The translations under genes were made by a program, and so were the position numbers. DNA of 64,000 nt from Orientallactaga sibirica. Taxonomy: Eukaryota; Chordata; Mammalia; Rodentia; Dipodidae. Shown here one piece after another: positions 1-10,499 of this stretch; positions within the stretch are counted from its first letter, which is position 1; every line of letters begins with the position of its first letter. The stretch is from positions 20,507,001 through 20,571,000 of the forward strand of contig JAEOAD010000029.1 in the NCBI GenBank assembly GCA_036365145.1, read 5' to 3'. The notes under the pieces are model-generated. The model made no database searches. It was not told the origin of the DNA and saw only the letters and a list, made by a program, of their open reading frames with translations.

Positions 1-232
1 TACTAATTTCTCCACAGTCTGGCCAGCAGAGTATGTTGTTAAATTTCTGAGTAGTTCCCAATAAAAAGATGTGAAAGGTTATTTTCCTGTAATTATGTTT
101 TGTGAAAGGACTATCTCATTATATGGTTATTAGTTGTTCTCATTTTATTTCTGATTTATCTGTGTATATTTTCTAATTATCTTTACCAAATAGTTATAGT
201 CTTTTTCTTAAGTATTTGCATATACTAAGAAC

Positions 233-338
<106 letters not shown>

Positions 339-359
339 GCTTTGTTTTTGCTATAGGTG

Positions 360-440
360 AACTGTTTAAGTCAGTCTTGTCATCCTCCAACCTCAGACTT
401 CCAGGTGCTGGGATTACAGGCATGCACCATCACACTGAAC
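360..440 (-). mobile_element. B1 SINE fragment
   Basis: The stretch reads as the reverse complement of the B1 left part: an imperfect 'ccaggtgctgggattacagg' followed by 'catgcaccatcacac'. It is short and diverged, so an old copy. Confidence 0.65.
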
Positions 441-1215
441 TTCACATTTGATTTCAGAGATGTATACTCATATCATTTTAAAAAATATTTGTCATATATA
501 TTATCTGTTTTTTTCTTATGAACATTTTTACCATACTCACTTGATAAAGGAGTTTCACTGTTTTCCTTATGAAACATGTATGACATCATTTGTGACATTT
601 AAATTTTCAGTGCTTTTAGTATTTTCAGTTATATTGTATTCAGAATAGGTTCAATCTTTTATTCATATGTCTGTCTAATAAAGTTTATGTTTCTCTAATT
701 TAGTTTATGGCATCTTTATTATCAGTAAATTAGAACTTTAAATGGCATTTCATTCCAGTTGTCTTCCATCAATTTATGTGTTTGATTATCAATTATGTGT
801 CAATACTAAAATCACAGGATCTGTATATGATATAATTTGTAATTGTGCTTGACACTTTGTCTCCTGGTTTCTGTTCTGAATGTTTTTCTGTCCTCTCTAT
901 CTGGAATATTATTCCAAACTCATTTAATCTATAACTTGACTAACTCCAAAAGAGAAAAAACTTATTGTATTTTTAATTGTCATGGTGGCAAAATTATAAA
1001 TGGTAGAATGCCTGCATTTATTATTTTTCTTATTGCTATAAAAATCACTAATATATGCAACACAAACAAGCCAATCTAAGGGTCAGATTTTGAGGGAGTG
1101 GTCCATGGTGACAGAGAAAACATGGAGGCAGAAGCATGAGGCAGCTGGGCATATTACATTGACCACAGTTAGGAAGCAGAAACAGATTAGTGTTGGTGCT
1201 CAGCTCATTTTCTGC
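441..1215. other. Unclassified AT-rich sequence, no gene seen
   Basis: I see no recognisable repeat, RNA gene or convincing coding frame. Short open frames of 64-78 codons are expected by chance in DNA this AT-rich. Confidence 0.6.
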
Positions 1216-1966
1216 CTTTTAAAAAATTATTAGTTATGTACACAGTGTGTATACAGCCATGTTTGTACCATCATTAGCCTCCCCCCATCCTCCCTCCTCC
1301 AAAGGAACCCTCCTCATTGGGGAATGTGGGTCATACATTGTGGGAGTAGCCATCAGTTATGGGGAAGAGGCAATGTCTCTGTGCATAATGTCCCAACTTG
1401 TGGCTTTATCTGTCTACACCCTCTTCTGTGAATTTCCCTGAGCCATGTTGGATTTGTTTTAGGTCTACTTCAGTGATAAGATCTTGGGAGCTTCTGTGTC
1501 TCTGAATATCTGGTTTGGTAGGAGTTAACTGTTCTCTGTGTCTATCTCCTTCACCCTTGTGCTGGACCAGGTTCACCAAGAAAGCAGCACTGTTGCTCAT
1601 TTCCCCAATTAATCTATGGTTTCAGCTGGGGCCATGGTGAGGTGCAATGGACTGATTCTCTCCTCAGGTTCTGCATCCATCTGAAAAAGAGATTTAATTT
1701 CTTCAATAGAGAGTGCTATCAACACCAAATAAATGGGATAACCATCATTATTTTAGAGAGAATTTGATAGGTGTAGGCCCTCTTGTAACCCCCAATTGGT
1801 GGGAGATTGATACTGGGAAGGTTAGTCTTCATCATACCCTCTCCAGGACCCTGTAATTCAGTTGTTCCTTTAAGGACCTGGTGAAGGTTCAATCTTTTAG
1901 TCTGTATTTCAGGATACAGGAATTTATGGTACCATTTCCATTTGAGTGCAGTATTTTGTCCCCCTC
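1216..1966 (-). mobile_element. Probable antisense LINE 3'UTR-like segment
   Basis: A T-rich start (tttaaaaaattattagtt) is followed by pyrimidine-rich sequence (cctccccccatcctccctcc) and then about 600 non-coding bases ending at the retroviral R region. That layout, and my memory of jerboa repeats, suggests an antisense LINE 3' untranslated region of a different family from the one at 9155-10190. No second copy exists in the window to confirm it, so the class assignment is weak. Confidence 0.35.
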
Positions 1967-1968
1967 CC

Positions 1969-2106
1969 ATGAGAGCTGTTCTCTGAAGCTATCTCCCATG
2001 TGTTTCTTCCTGTTCCACTCATGCTCAAGACCCTTCTCCACAGTTGCCTGGATGCCTCTGGGGAGCCAGTGCACAACAGCTCCTTGAAGAACAAGGGATC
2101 CACTGC
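1969..2106 (+). repeat. 5' LTR remnant: R-U5 only
   Basis: The sequence from 'gagagctgttctctgaagct' to 'ggatccactg' aligns with 6119-6258 of the 3' LTR, with about one difference in six bases. No U3 is present: upstream sequence does not resemble 5579-6118. Homology begins about 28 bases downstream of the position equivalent to the 3' LTR TATA box, which is where the retroviral RNA should start. Confidence 0.8.
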
Positions 2107-2124
2107 TAGTGCCTGAACAGGACC
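2107..2124 (+). other. Primer-binding site, tRNA-Lys-like
   Basis: The 18 bases 'tagtgcctgaacaggacc' directly after U5 differ at only a few positions from the tRNA-Lys3 primer-binding site used by many betaretroviruses and lentiviruses. In a live element this is where the host tRNA would prime minus-strand DNA. Confidence 0.65.
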
Positions 2125-2483
2125 CTCTGAGATTTGCTTAAGATATGTGAGTGCTCCCCCAGAGGGACAATTGTGGTCTAGGAGGACATTGGCCCCCTGT
2201 GGCCCATGCCTCCATGATTTGAGGGATGGCAGTATCTTTCCTTTTCCTCCTTTACTTTTGGGTTGTGCCATCACAAGGGACTGAATAAGGTGAAAGGACA
2301 ACTGACATCTTTTGTCCCAGGCCACTCTTTGTCATTGACTGAAGGCCCCTAGACCGATGCTCAGACCCCAGCAGCCCACCCAGGTGTTGGAAACAACCTC
2401 CTGTCTCTTTGTCTCCAATTACCACAGTGGTAATGCACCAACCATTTAAAAGCCCTTAGGACAGTCACTGGTCTCTTAAAGTT

Positions 2484-2855
2484 GTGGCCAGGCTTGCAAC
2501 CAGACATTTGGGGAATCCCCTCTGGTGCTATCCAGCCCTCAGGAACATTGTCTTCTGGTCTTGGCATTTCTACTCTTTTTCTATCATGGGCAATATTGCC
2601 TTCCACCAAAAGGAATCACAGATTCATGGATTAAGGGCTCTCCTGAAAGTTAGGGGAATTAAACTCTCCCAGAGAGATGATGTCTCCTTCTGGGAAGAAG
2701 TCCTCCAGATTGCCCACTGGATGATTTCTGGGAATCCATATGAGCCAGAAACGTGGACCTGCATGGCTTATTTATCCAGGAGATGGGATTTTCAGGAAGG
2801 AAAAATTTTCAAATTTCTAATTGATACTGGAGCAGATAAGAATATTCTAAAGTGA
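2484..2855 (+). pseudogene. Endogenous retrovirus gag matrix fused in frame to protease (deletion remnant)
   Basis: One open frame of 123 codons joins two retroviral domains that are normally far apart. A Met-Gly-Asn start at 2586 (residue 35) is a typical myristoylation-type Gag beginning; residues 35-90 look like a betaretroviral matrix domain (basic and leucine-rich start, then FWEEVLQIAHW). From about residue 98 the sequence becomes retroviral aspartic protease, with the active-site triad plus Ala (DTGA, residues 114-117, 2823-2834). Capsid, nucleocapsid and the gag-pro frameshift site are gone, so the junction near 2775 is a deletion. The frame stops just after the active site; protease-like sequence continues in broken frames to about 3070, including a flap/C-terminal-like stretch near 3008-3060. 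Functional activity is not expected. Confidence 0.75.
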
Positions 2856-3259
2856 TCTGAAGTTCTCCAACACTGGGAATTCATTCCCAGGCACCAATTA
2901 ATGGGGATAGGTGGTCCTTCACAGGCACAAATTACCAAGGAAACATTTCAGCCCAGACAGAACTACAGGTCTCATCTGACCCCTAGTGGTTGATGTTACA
3001 ACCAACGTTTTAAGGAGGGACATCCTCGAGGCCCTAGATGTAGTTATTGCCAGTAATGTAGAGGAGGAATAAATTGAGATGGAAGATTATGAGAGATACT
3101 TTCGCTGGTTTCACCCCCCCATTCCTAAAGACCACTTTTAAGTAAGAAACTCTGTGCCTATAATGGCTCTCTTATGAGCCAAGCTGGATTGAACAGTGGC
3201 CTCTGCCAAGGGAGAAACTTGAAATCATAAATCACTTAGTAACAGAACATCTCCAACTT

Positions 3260-4320
3260 AATTACATCCACCCCTCACAGAGCTTATGGAACACTCCTTC
3301 TGTTTGTAATTTGAAAGGGCTCAGGAGGATGGAGGTTACTACAAGACCTTAAGGCCATCAATAAAGCCATGCTCATTTGGGACACCCATCAAAGAGGACT
3401 GCCCCTTGTGTAGGCCATTCCAGCCAAGACCCTCCTCCTGCCTATTGATATTAAATATTGTTTCTTTTCTATCCCCCTGCACCCCTGAGACTGAAAATAC
3501 TTTACATTCTTGGTCCCCTCCATCAATAATGCAGGACCTGCCAAATACTTTGAGTGGATGTTTCTGTCCTAAGGTATGGCTAATAGCCCCACTATATGCC
3601 AAGAATCAGTTGTTATGGCATTAAGGTCTCATTCAGATCAAGGCCTTAATATTTATCATTACATGGATGACATCCTACTATGGAAAGACTCCTCTACCTC
3701 ACCAACTGAGCTAAGGGATCAATTAATACTTTCCTTTACTGAGGCAGTCTTCAAAATTTCTCCAAATAAAGTCCATCTTATCCCAACCTGTAACTTTCCT
3801 GGGGCAGAACTCTCCCTCATCTCTGCCCAGCCTTTTAATCCCATGCTATCTTTTCCCCAGAAACTCACATTGGCCTCACTTCAGAGCTTTCTGGGGAACC
3901 TCAATTGGTTCCAGCCAAGGCTCCCTGTCCCCACCAGTGATTTACAACCATTATTTGACATATTAAAGGGTGACAAAGATCCATCCTCCCCCCCACCTCC
4001 TTAGCTATGTGGCAAAACAGATTAATAACATATCTTCTGATATGTCACTTGCCTGGTACTCTCCAGACAAGCCAGTTCATCTTATAATATTTAATTCCTC
4101 CCCAACCATCATGGGAGATTATATCAATCCCAATTAGTCCTGGAATGGCTCCACCCTTCCATTAGTGGTGCCCCCATGCATATTAACAGAGATTGATGCT
4201 CTTGCTGCCATGATCAAAACCAGGTGAGATGGGATCTCCAAACCTTGCATAAAGAGCCTGAAACTATCATAACCCCCTTCTCCCTCACTGATAAACAATG
4301 GCCTTTCAAGAACCACTCCT
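3260..4320 (+). pseudogene. Endogenous retrovirus pol remnant: reverse transcriptase, start of RNase H
   Basis: Translated fragments in changing frames from about 3260 follow the order of reverse transcriptase: fingers (WRLLQDLRAIN-like near 3330), palm, then an open stretch 3576-4004 that carries the catalytic YMDD box at 3660-3671, followed by the thumb/connection (LQSFLGNLNWFQP near 3877-3918, PLFDILKGD). The WxxP and LFxILxGD pattern is typical of betaretroviruses. Sequence after 4010 resembles the beginning of RNase H but has several stops, and no integrase zinc finger or DDE core is visible before env. In a live virus this enzyme copies RNA into DNA in the cytoplasm; this copy is dead. 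Confidence 0.85.
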
Positions 4321-4589
4321 GATTTGCAAACAGCCTAATGAACATTGGAGGATATGGGTGATGGGAAAACTCTATGCTAATATCTACTTCTCATCATCTC
4401 CCTCTGGTACTCTTAATATTTCTAGACAAAATATCCCTGCTTCCCACCTAGTGAACACTAACCATCCCATTATTTCACAGGAAAAACAAGTCATAGAAAA
4501 GATACAAGCCATTATAACATGGGCATAATATATCCAAAATGTGGTCAATCTTCTCCCCTTCATTAACCATCCTAATGCTTCTAACTGCT

Positions 4590-5450
4590 TCTTTTGTGCA
4601 TCCCTACCTGTCCCCTACTAACTTCAGTCCCTATTAATGCCACCCTTGAATACCCTATATCTATTACAACCTATTCCCAATCTTGCCTTACTGATATTCC
4701 CTTCTTTGATTCCAGTCAAGGTGTGCCTCTTTGCCTGTCCAGCTCCAAGCTGACCAGAGCTGAGTGCCTCCTCAATATTTCCATAACCAGGACCACTTGT
4801 GTCAAGACACCCACTCTCCTTTGGTGTGAAGGGATAACCACCCCATGCATAAATGTTTCCTCTCCCACTTATTGATCCCCAGTTTTGATTGTTCCACAGG
4901 TGTATCTCTATAAAGGAAGAAGCAGCAGCTTACCAACTCCAACTCCACCTGGGTCAACCAAGAGAGGTTTTTATCCCCTTACTGGTGGGCCTTAGTGTGA
5001 TATGGTCCCTGGGGGCCTCTGGTGCTTCAGGAGCTGCCCTGATCCAAACCAACCACCTTGCAGGGGTCTTCCAAAACAAGCTTGACCAGGGCATGATATC
5101 CACTAACAACAGGCTCAAATCTCTCTGGAGACAACTGAACTCTCTTGCAGGTGTGGTACTCCAAAACCATAGAGCCTTTGACTTCTTTACTGATGGACAT
5201 GTGGGGACATGTGTGGTCTTGGAGAAGAATGTTGTTTTATTGTTAATAAATAAAATATTGTTTAACAAACTGTTAAAACCCTCAAAAAACTCCACGAGGA
5301 GTTTCTTGATCACTACAGGCATGAAGACACTACCATCTGGTTCTCTAATCCTTTAGTCACTTGGCTTCTCCCTGTCCTTAGACCCCTCCTTACTATAGGA
5401 GCCCTATTATTGTAGCCCCTGTCTCATCAAATTTCTCAGACAACAAATAA
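4590..5450 (+). pseudogene. Endogenous retrovirus env remnant (surface C-terminus and transmembrane subunit)
   Basis: Two open frames (4594-4875 and 4889-5356) cover a Cys-rich, glycosylation-site-rich surface part and a transmembrane part. The second frame shows a hydrophobic fusion-peptide-like run (FIPLLVGLSVIWSLGASGAS, near 4972-5031), then heptad-like Leu/Asn residues, then LQNHRAFDFF (about 5158-5187), the position of the conserved segment of gammaretroviral and type-D envelopes, followed by GTC. The Cys pair expected six residues further on lies in a neighbouring frame, so an indel breaks the CX6CC motif. A membrane-anchor-like leucine-rich segment follows near 5360-5415 with stops. 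The gene is inactive and most of the N-terminal surface domain is absent. Confidence 0.8.
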
Positions 5451-5561
5451 CTAATATTGCTAAAGTAACTCCTAATCAGGTCCTCATGCACCATCTAGCT
5501 CTATCTGAACCTATGAGAGACTATAAAGATCTCACTGAATATGATGACACCATTCTGTTAT

Positions 5562-5577
5562 AAAAACAAAGGGGGAG
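5562..5577 (+). other. Polypurine tract of the endogenous retrovirus
   Basis: The purine run 'aaaaacaaagggggag' sits immediately before the 3' LTR. This is the expected place and composition of the RNase H-resistant primer for plus-strand DNA, and it fixes the left LTR edge. Confidence 0.8.
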
Positions 5578-5578
5578 C

Positions 5579-6258
5579 TATTGGACACAGGCAGGTCCCC
5601 AGGTTAAAATCAGGCCTCAGCTATCAGACACAGGCCCCAGGCTATGGACAGGTCACAGCAGCCTGGACCCTGGGCGAATCTTGGGTCCCGGAAACTGGCA
5701 GGAGTAAGGCCCCTCCCTCCTCCCAGGGGTCACAGTGAGCCTGGACCCCCACACAAATCTTGGGCCCCAAGACCAGCAGAAGGAAGGCCACTCCCTCCCC
5801 AAAGCACAGGGTGCCTCAACATCCTGACAAGACTTAGGCTTCGCTCATAGCCCTATGACCTTTGGCCAGTTATCTAGGAACACCGTATATGGTACCAACC
5901 AACAGCCTTTACACAGTCTATTACCATATGACTCATACCCTATACCTTCCTGCCACTATGTAGATCACCTGAACCTCCCCATATGTGCTGGAATGAATGT
6001 CCTGATATTCCAACTAGGCATCACCAAACAACCCTTGAACCCACAAATCCCTCTTGGGACCCTCTTCCCCCTCTCTCTCTGCCAACTGCGTATAAAAACC
6101 CAGTTTCTTGTTGAATAAATGAGAGCTATTCTCTGAAGCTGTCTACTGGGTGTTTCTTCCTATTGCACTCATGGCCACTCAAGATCCTGCTCCACAGTTG
6201 CCTGGACATCTCCAGGGAGCCAGGGCACAATGGCTCCTTGAAGAACCAGGGACCCACA
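5579..6258 (+). repeat. 3' LTR of the endogenous retrovirus (U3-R-U5)
   Basis: The LTR starts just after the polypurine tract with a mutated TGTTGG-type end (tattggacac) and finishes in 'gacccaca' at 6258. U3 is about 540 bases and contains a GC-rich internal repeat: two units with 'cctggaccc' and 'gaatcttgggtcc'-like sequence near 5660-5770. R-U5 matches 1969-2106. After 6260 the sequence becomes antisense L1 ORF2. Confidence 0.85.
6091..6119 (+). promoter_or_regulatory. LTR TATA box and poly(A) signal
   Basis: TATAAAAA at 6091-6098 lies about 28 bases before the start of the repeated R region, and AATAAA at 6114-6119 lies just before it. Spacing fits a retroviral promoter and overlapping polyadenylation signal. 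Confidence 0.75.
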
Positions 6259-6261
6259 GAT

Positions 6262-8925
6262 AATGCTTTTGTTATGTTGTTGAATTTGGATTAAGAGGAT
6301 TTGGTTCAGGAATTTTGTATCTAATTTCATCAGGGAAATAGACCTGTAGTTTTCTTTTCTTGTGGTGTCTCTGCTTGGTTTGGGTATTAGGGTGATATTA
6401 GCTTCATAGAAGGAGTTGGGGAGTTTTCCTATTCTATAATTGTGTGGCACAGTTTGAGAAAAATTGGTTTCAGTTCTTCTGTGAAGGTTTGCTAGAATTC
6501 AGCTGAGAACCCATCTGTTCCTGGACTCTTGTTTTGGGGAGGTGTTTGATTACCTTTTCAATCTTGATGGGTCAGATAGGAGATCAATCTTCTCTGAGTT
6601 TAGCTTTGGTAGGTGGTATGTGTCCAGGAATTCATCCATTTCCTCCATATTGTCCAGTTTTGTGGAGTAGAAGTTTTTGAAATAAGTCCTGATGATTCTC
6701 CCAATATCACTTATATCTGTTGTGATCTCTCCTTTTTCCATTCTAATTTTGTTAATTTGAGTCTCTCTCTCTCTCTTTTTTTTCTTGCTTGATAAAATTT
6801 TCCAGGGTTTATCAATCTTTATTTTTTTAAAGAACCAGCTCTTTGTTTCATCAGTTTTCTTAATTGTTTTTTTAATCTCCAATTCATTTTATTTATTAAT
6901 TATTAATTATTCCTTTCTCTCTGGAACTTTTTGGTTTGAATTCTTGTTTTTCCAATGCCTTTGGGTGGATAGTTAGGTTATTGATTTGGGATCTCTCTGC
7001 CTTTGATTTGAAGGCGTTTAGTGCTATGAATTTCCCCCTGAGGACCTCATTCATTGTGTTGCATAAGTTTTGGTATTCTGTGTTCTCATTGTCATTCTTT
7101 TCAAGAAATTTTGCAATTTTATTTTTTTATTTCTTCCACAACCCATTTGTTGTTTAAAAGGGTGTTGTTCAGTTTCTAGGAGATGGTGGGATTCCTGACC
7201 CATCTTTTGTTGTTAATTTCTAGCAATACAGCATTGTAATCTGATATCATGCAGGAAATTATGTTGATCTTCCTAAATATATGGAGGCAGGCTTTATGAC
7301 CAGTATACAATCTATTTTAGAGAAGGTTCCATGGGCTGCTGAGAAGAATGTGTAATCTGTGGATTTTGAGGTAGAATGTTCTGTAGAAGTCCATTAGATC
7401 TAATTGCTCTTTGGTGTTGTTGAGCTCTCTTACTTCCCTGTTAATTTTCTGTTTTGATGATCTCTTTATTACTGCTGGAGTATTGAAGTCCCCAACTATG
7501 ATGATATTTGTGATTATTTCTGTTTGTTGTCAAGTAGGTTTTGTTTTATGAATTGTGGTGCACCTGTGTTTGGTGCATAAAGATTAATGATTATGATATC
7601 CTCTTGGTGGATCATTCCCTTGATAAGTAAGAAATAGCCTTCTTTGTCTTTTTTGATTACTTTTGTTTGAAGTTTATTTTATCTGATACTAGTATAGCTA
7701 CATCTGTTTGTTTCTTATTTCCGTTTGTTTGGAATATCATTTTCCACCCTTTACCCTAAAGAGGTATCTGTCTTTAGTGTTGAGGTGGGTTTTTAAAGAC
7801 AGAAGATTGAGCGGTCTAATATTCTAATCCATCCTGTTAGCTTATGTCTCTTGATGGGTGAATTAAGGCCATTAATATTTAGGGTAATAGCTGTGAGGTT
7901 TGATTTAACCCCTGCCATATTGTGGTGGTTTATGTGATTTGGTGTTTTCTTGGACTTTGAAGTTTTTGTGCCTTCTCTGAGTTTGGTTATTGTGATCTGA
8001 ATCTTGTAGGTAGTTGATGTTGGTTATGTGATTCTTCTGTGTGGAGAATTACCTGAACTATTCTCTGTAGGGTTGGCTTTGTGTTTGTATAGTTTTACAG
8101 CTGAGTTTTATCATGGAAAGTTTTTCTTTAACCATCTGTTATGAGGGATACTTTTTCTGGACAGAGTAGTTTGTGTTGGAAGCCATAAGTTGTTATACTT
8201 TGCAGCTTGCCATTCCAGGCCCTTCTGGCTTTCAGGGTTTCCATTGAGAAGTCTGAAGTAATTCTGATAGGGTTACATTGATAATATAATGTGTTTTTTT
8301 CTCTCTAGATGCTCTTAGGACTTTCTTTGTTATTGATGTTTAAAGTCTCATTTTGTTTTTGTTTGATTGTTTTGGTTTGTTTGTGTTTTTGCTTTTGTTT
8401 TTGTTTTTCTAGGTAGTATTTCTCTCTAGCCCAGGTTGACCTAGAATAGTCGCAAGGTGGCCTCAAACTCATGGTGATCCTCCTTCTGCCTCCCAAGTGC
8501 TGCAATAGAAGGCATGCACTACCATGCCAGGCTAACGTCTTAATGATAATATGTCTTGGAGAATTTCTCCTTCTGTCCAGTGTGCTTGGAGTTCTGTTAG
8601 CTTCTTGTAACTTGATGGGGCTTTCTTTTGAGAGAGTGGGAAAGTACTCTTCAATAATTATGTTGAATATGTTCTCCATGCCTTTAGTCTGAATTTCTTT
8701 CCCTTCTGGTATTCCCATAATCTGAATGTTGGGATGTTTAAGGGTATGCTACAATTCACTCATGTTCTGTTCACAGAAATTGTTGAACATATCGAAACTT
8801 TTGGACTCACTAACTGTTTCTTCTGTTTTGTCTTCCAGTTCTGAGTTTTTATCCTCCACTCTGTTTTTGAGAGCTTCTATAGAGTTTTGAGCTTGTTCAA
8901 TTTGGTTTGTATTTTCTACTGCTTA
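6262..8925 (-). mobile_element. Antisense L1 fragment: N-terminal half of ORF2, inter-ORF spacer, ORF1
   Basis: Read on the minus strand, 8925 to about 8150 is ORF1 (IMGIPEGKEIQTKGMENIF-type RNA-binding domain, split by a B1), then a spacer, then ORF2 from a start near 7917 (NLTAITLNINGLNSPIKR-type endonuclease beginning) through endonuclease into reverse transcriptase ([18 protein letters not shown] near 6400). Homology stops inside RT at about 6262, where the retroviral LTR begins, so the rest of RT, the C-terminal domain and the 3'UTR are missing here. Many stops and frameshifts make it inactive. It is the same family type as the sense L1 at 25279-31533. Confidence 0.9.
8350..8533 (-). mobile_element. 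B1 SINE inserted in L1 ORF1
   Basis: A T-rich tail (ttttgtttttgtttgattgt) leads into reverse-complement B1 (gcctcccaagtgctg, ggcatgcactaccatgcc). The L1 reading resumes on the far side, with similar bases (taaagtct / taacgtct) flanking it as a possible target-site duplication. Confidence 0.88.
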
Positions 8926-9152
8926 AATCTTTTTTTTAATTTTTATTTATTTATTTGCAAGCAGAGAGGAGACAGAAGAGAGGCAGAAAGAGAGAGAATG
9001 GGCATGCCAGGGCTTCTAGCTACTGCAAATGAACTCCAGATGCATTGCATGTGCCCTTTGTGCATATGACTTACGTGGGTCCTGGAGAATTGAACCGGGA
9101 TCCTTTGGCTTCGCAGGCAAACACCTTAACTGCTAAGCCATTTCTCCAGCCC
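8926..9152 (-). mobile_element. tRNA-derived SINE, short type
   Basis: Reverse complement of the family: A-rich tail, GA-rich stretch, 'gcatctggag' type body, and the tRNA-like head ending 'ctccagccc'. It sits exactly between two antisense L1 segments of different families. Confidence 0.92.
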
Positions 9153-9154
9153 TT

Positions 9155-10190
9155 AATTTTTTTTTAATTGACAACTTCTATACTTACATACATAAAAATG
9201 CATGATATTTCCCTCCCCTGCCTGCATACTCCTTTAGAACTCCAATCTCCATCATATCCCTTCCCCCTTTCCATTAGTCTCTCTTTTAATTTGATGTCAT
9301 CATCTTTTTCTTCTATTATGAGGGTCTTGCAAAGGTATTGCTAGGCACTGCAAGGTCATGGATATCAAGGGCAATTTCTGTCTGGACAGTTGCATTGTAA
9401 GGAGTCGTACCCTCCCTTTGGCTCTTCCATTCTATCCGCCCCCTCTTCTGCAATGGGCCCTGAGCCTTGGAGGTTGTGACAGAGATGTTTCAGTGCTGGG
9501 CACTCCTCCATCCCTTCTTCTCAGCACTATGTTGCCTTTTGGATCATCCCAGTTGTCATCGCCATCTGAAAAGAGAAGCTTCTCTAACCAGAAGTGACAG
9601 TAGCATTAATATGTGAATATGCACATTAAGTGTAGTGCTTTCAGGGCAGCTTGGTGGGAATAATATATACATTTAGCCAGACAAGAGTAGGCTTTATACC
9701 TGTAAGGCTCATGACCTCACCTGCCATAGATTTTTGCTTAGGTTTTTCAGTACCAGGTATTTATTCCCTCCCATAGAAAGGGTCTTCAGTCCAATTATGG
9801 AGCAGTTGATTACCCCAAGAGCAGACATGCCACTATTGCACCCGTTCAGTCATTGGGCCTGTATGGTCAAACTTGAATATTCAGTGTCCACTGTTTTCAC
9901 TGCTGATAACTTCTGTGTCCCATACGGCTGCATGCAGTGCAGCTTTTTCCAGCTTTCATTTGGCTGGTCTACAGGGAGAAGGTTTCCTGCTCAGCACCAG
10001 CTTGCTTTCTCAGTGACCTTGCCTCTCAGGCAAGAGATGTCTTCAGCAATAGGGTCTTACTATCTGTTTCTCAAGGGAAACCAAGGGCTTCGGTAATAGC
10101 CTTTAATGTTTTGGAGGCTTCCAGGACCTCCTTGGCCAACAACTCACTGGAAGGTATCCCATCCCAGGCACTGAAAATTTTCTAGTAACA
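9155..10190 (-). mobile_element. L1 3'UTR, antisense
   Basis: Starts with a poly(T) run and 'aattgacaacttctatac', the 3' end of an L1 in reverse. Bases 9155-9700 match, as reverse complement, the split segment 54985-55389 plus 55736-55895 (for example 'ccatctgaaaagagaagctt' against its complement near 55110). The rest to about 10190 continues the same rodent L1 3'UTR as I remember it, and weaker L1-like sequence may run to about 10500. No ORF2 is present. Confidence 0.8.
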
Positions 10191-10499
10191 ATCTACAGCT
10201 TCTAGATGTGCCATTCTTCAAAAAAGTAGGTTTACATAAGTCTTATTCACAATATCTTGAATTTTGATTGACCCTCCCCCTGCCTTTCTTTTATGCATTC
10301 TCTTCCCATGGCCTCGCTTAGGCCATTCCCCTCCCTGTAATCTGTTCTACTTACATATGTGCATGTGTGGGCACTGCGGCAAGTGGGATGGCATTTGCTT
10401 GTGGAACTCAGCTGATTATTGACTTTTGACTTTGTAATAAACAAATGTAACAAATAGTGTGTTGAGGTTAGGTATTACCATCTGGGGATCTGAGTGGAG

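Larger units (their letters stand above)
1969..6258 (+). mobile_element. Degenerate endogenous retrovirus, betaretrovirus-like with C/D-type env
   Basis: Two related terminal segments (1969-2106 and 6119-6258) bracket, in order, a tRNA-Lys-like primer-binding site, a matrix-like reading frame, a protease DTGA motif, a reverse transcriptase YMDD motif, surface/transmembrane env remnants and a polypurine tract. The RT thumb and connection region resembles betaretroviruses (class II), whereas the env transmembrane part resembles gammaretroviral/type-D envelopes. Most of capsid, nucleocapsid and integrase is missing and every gene carries stops and frameshifts, so it cannot make virus. It is 4.3 kb against the usual 8-9 kb. 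The left flank is probable LINE 3'UTR and the right flank is L1 ORF2, both antisense. Confidence 0.9.

Noticed and set aside
1924..2325. 133-codon minus-strand frame over the 5' end of the retrovirus
   Set aside because: It lies antisense across R-U5 and the leader and has no domain; a shadow of the retroviral sequence.
4954..5322. 122-codon minus-strand frame across env
   Set aside because: Antisense shadow of the decayed env gene with no recognisable domain.
6169..6450. Minus-strand frame that seems to fuse L1 RT to another protein
   Set aside because: The second half is antisense LTR; the join is just the L1-retrovirus border.
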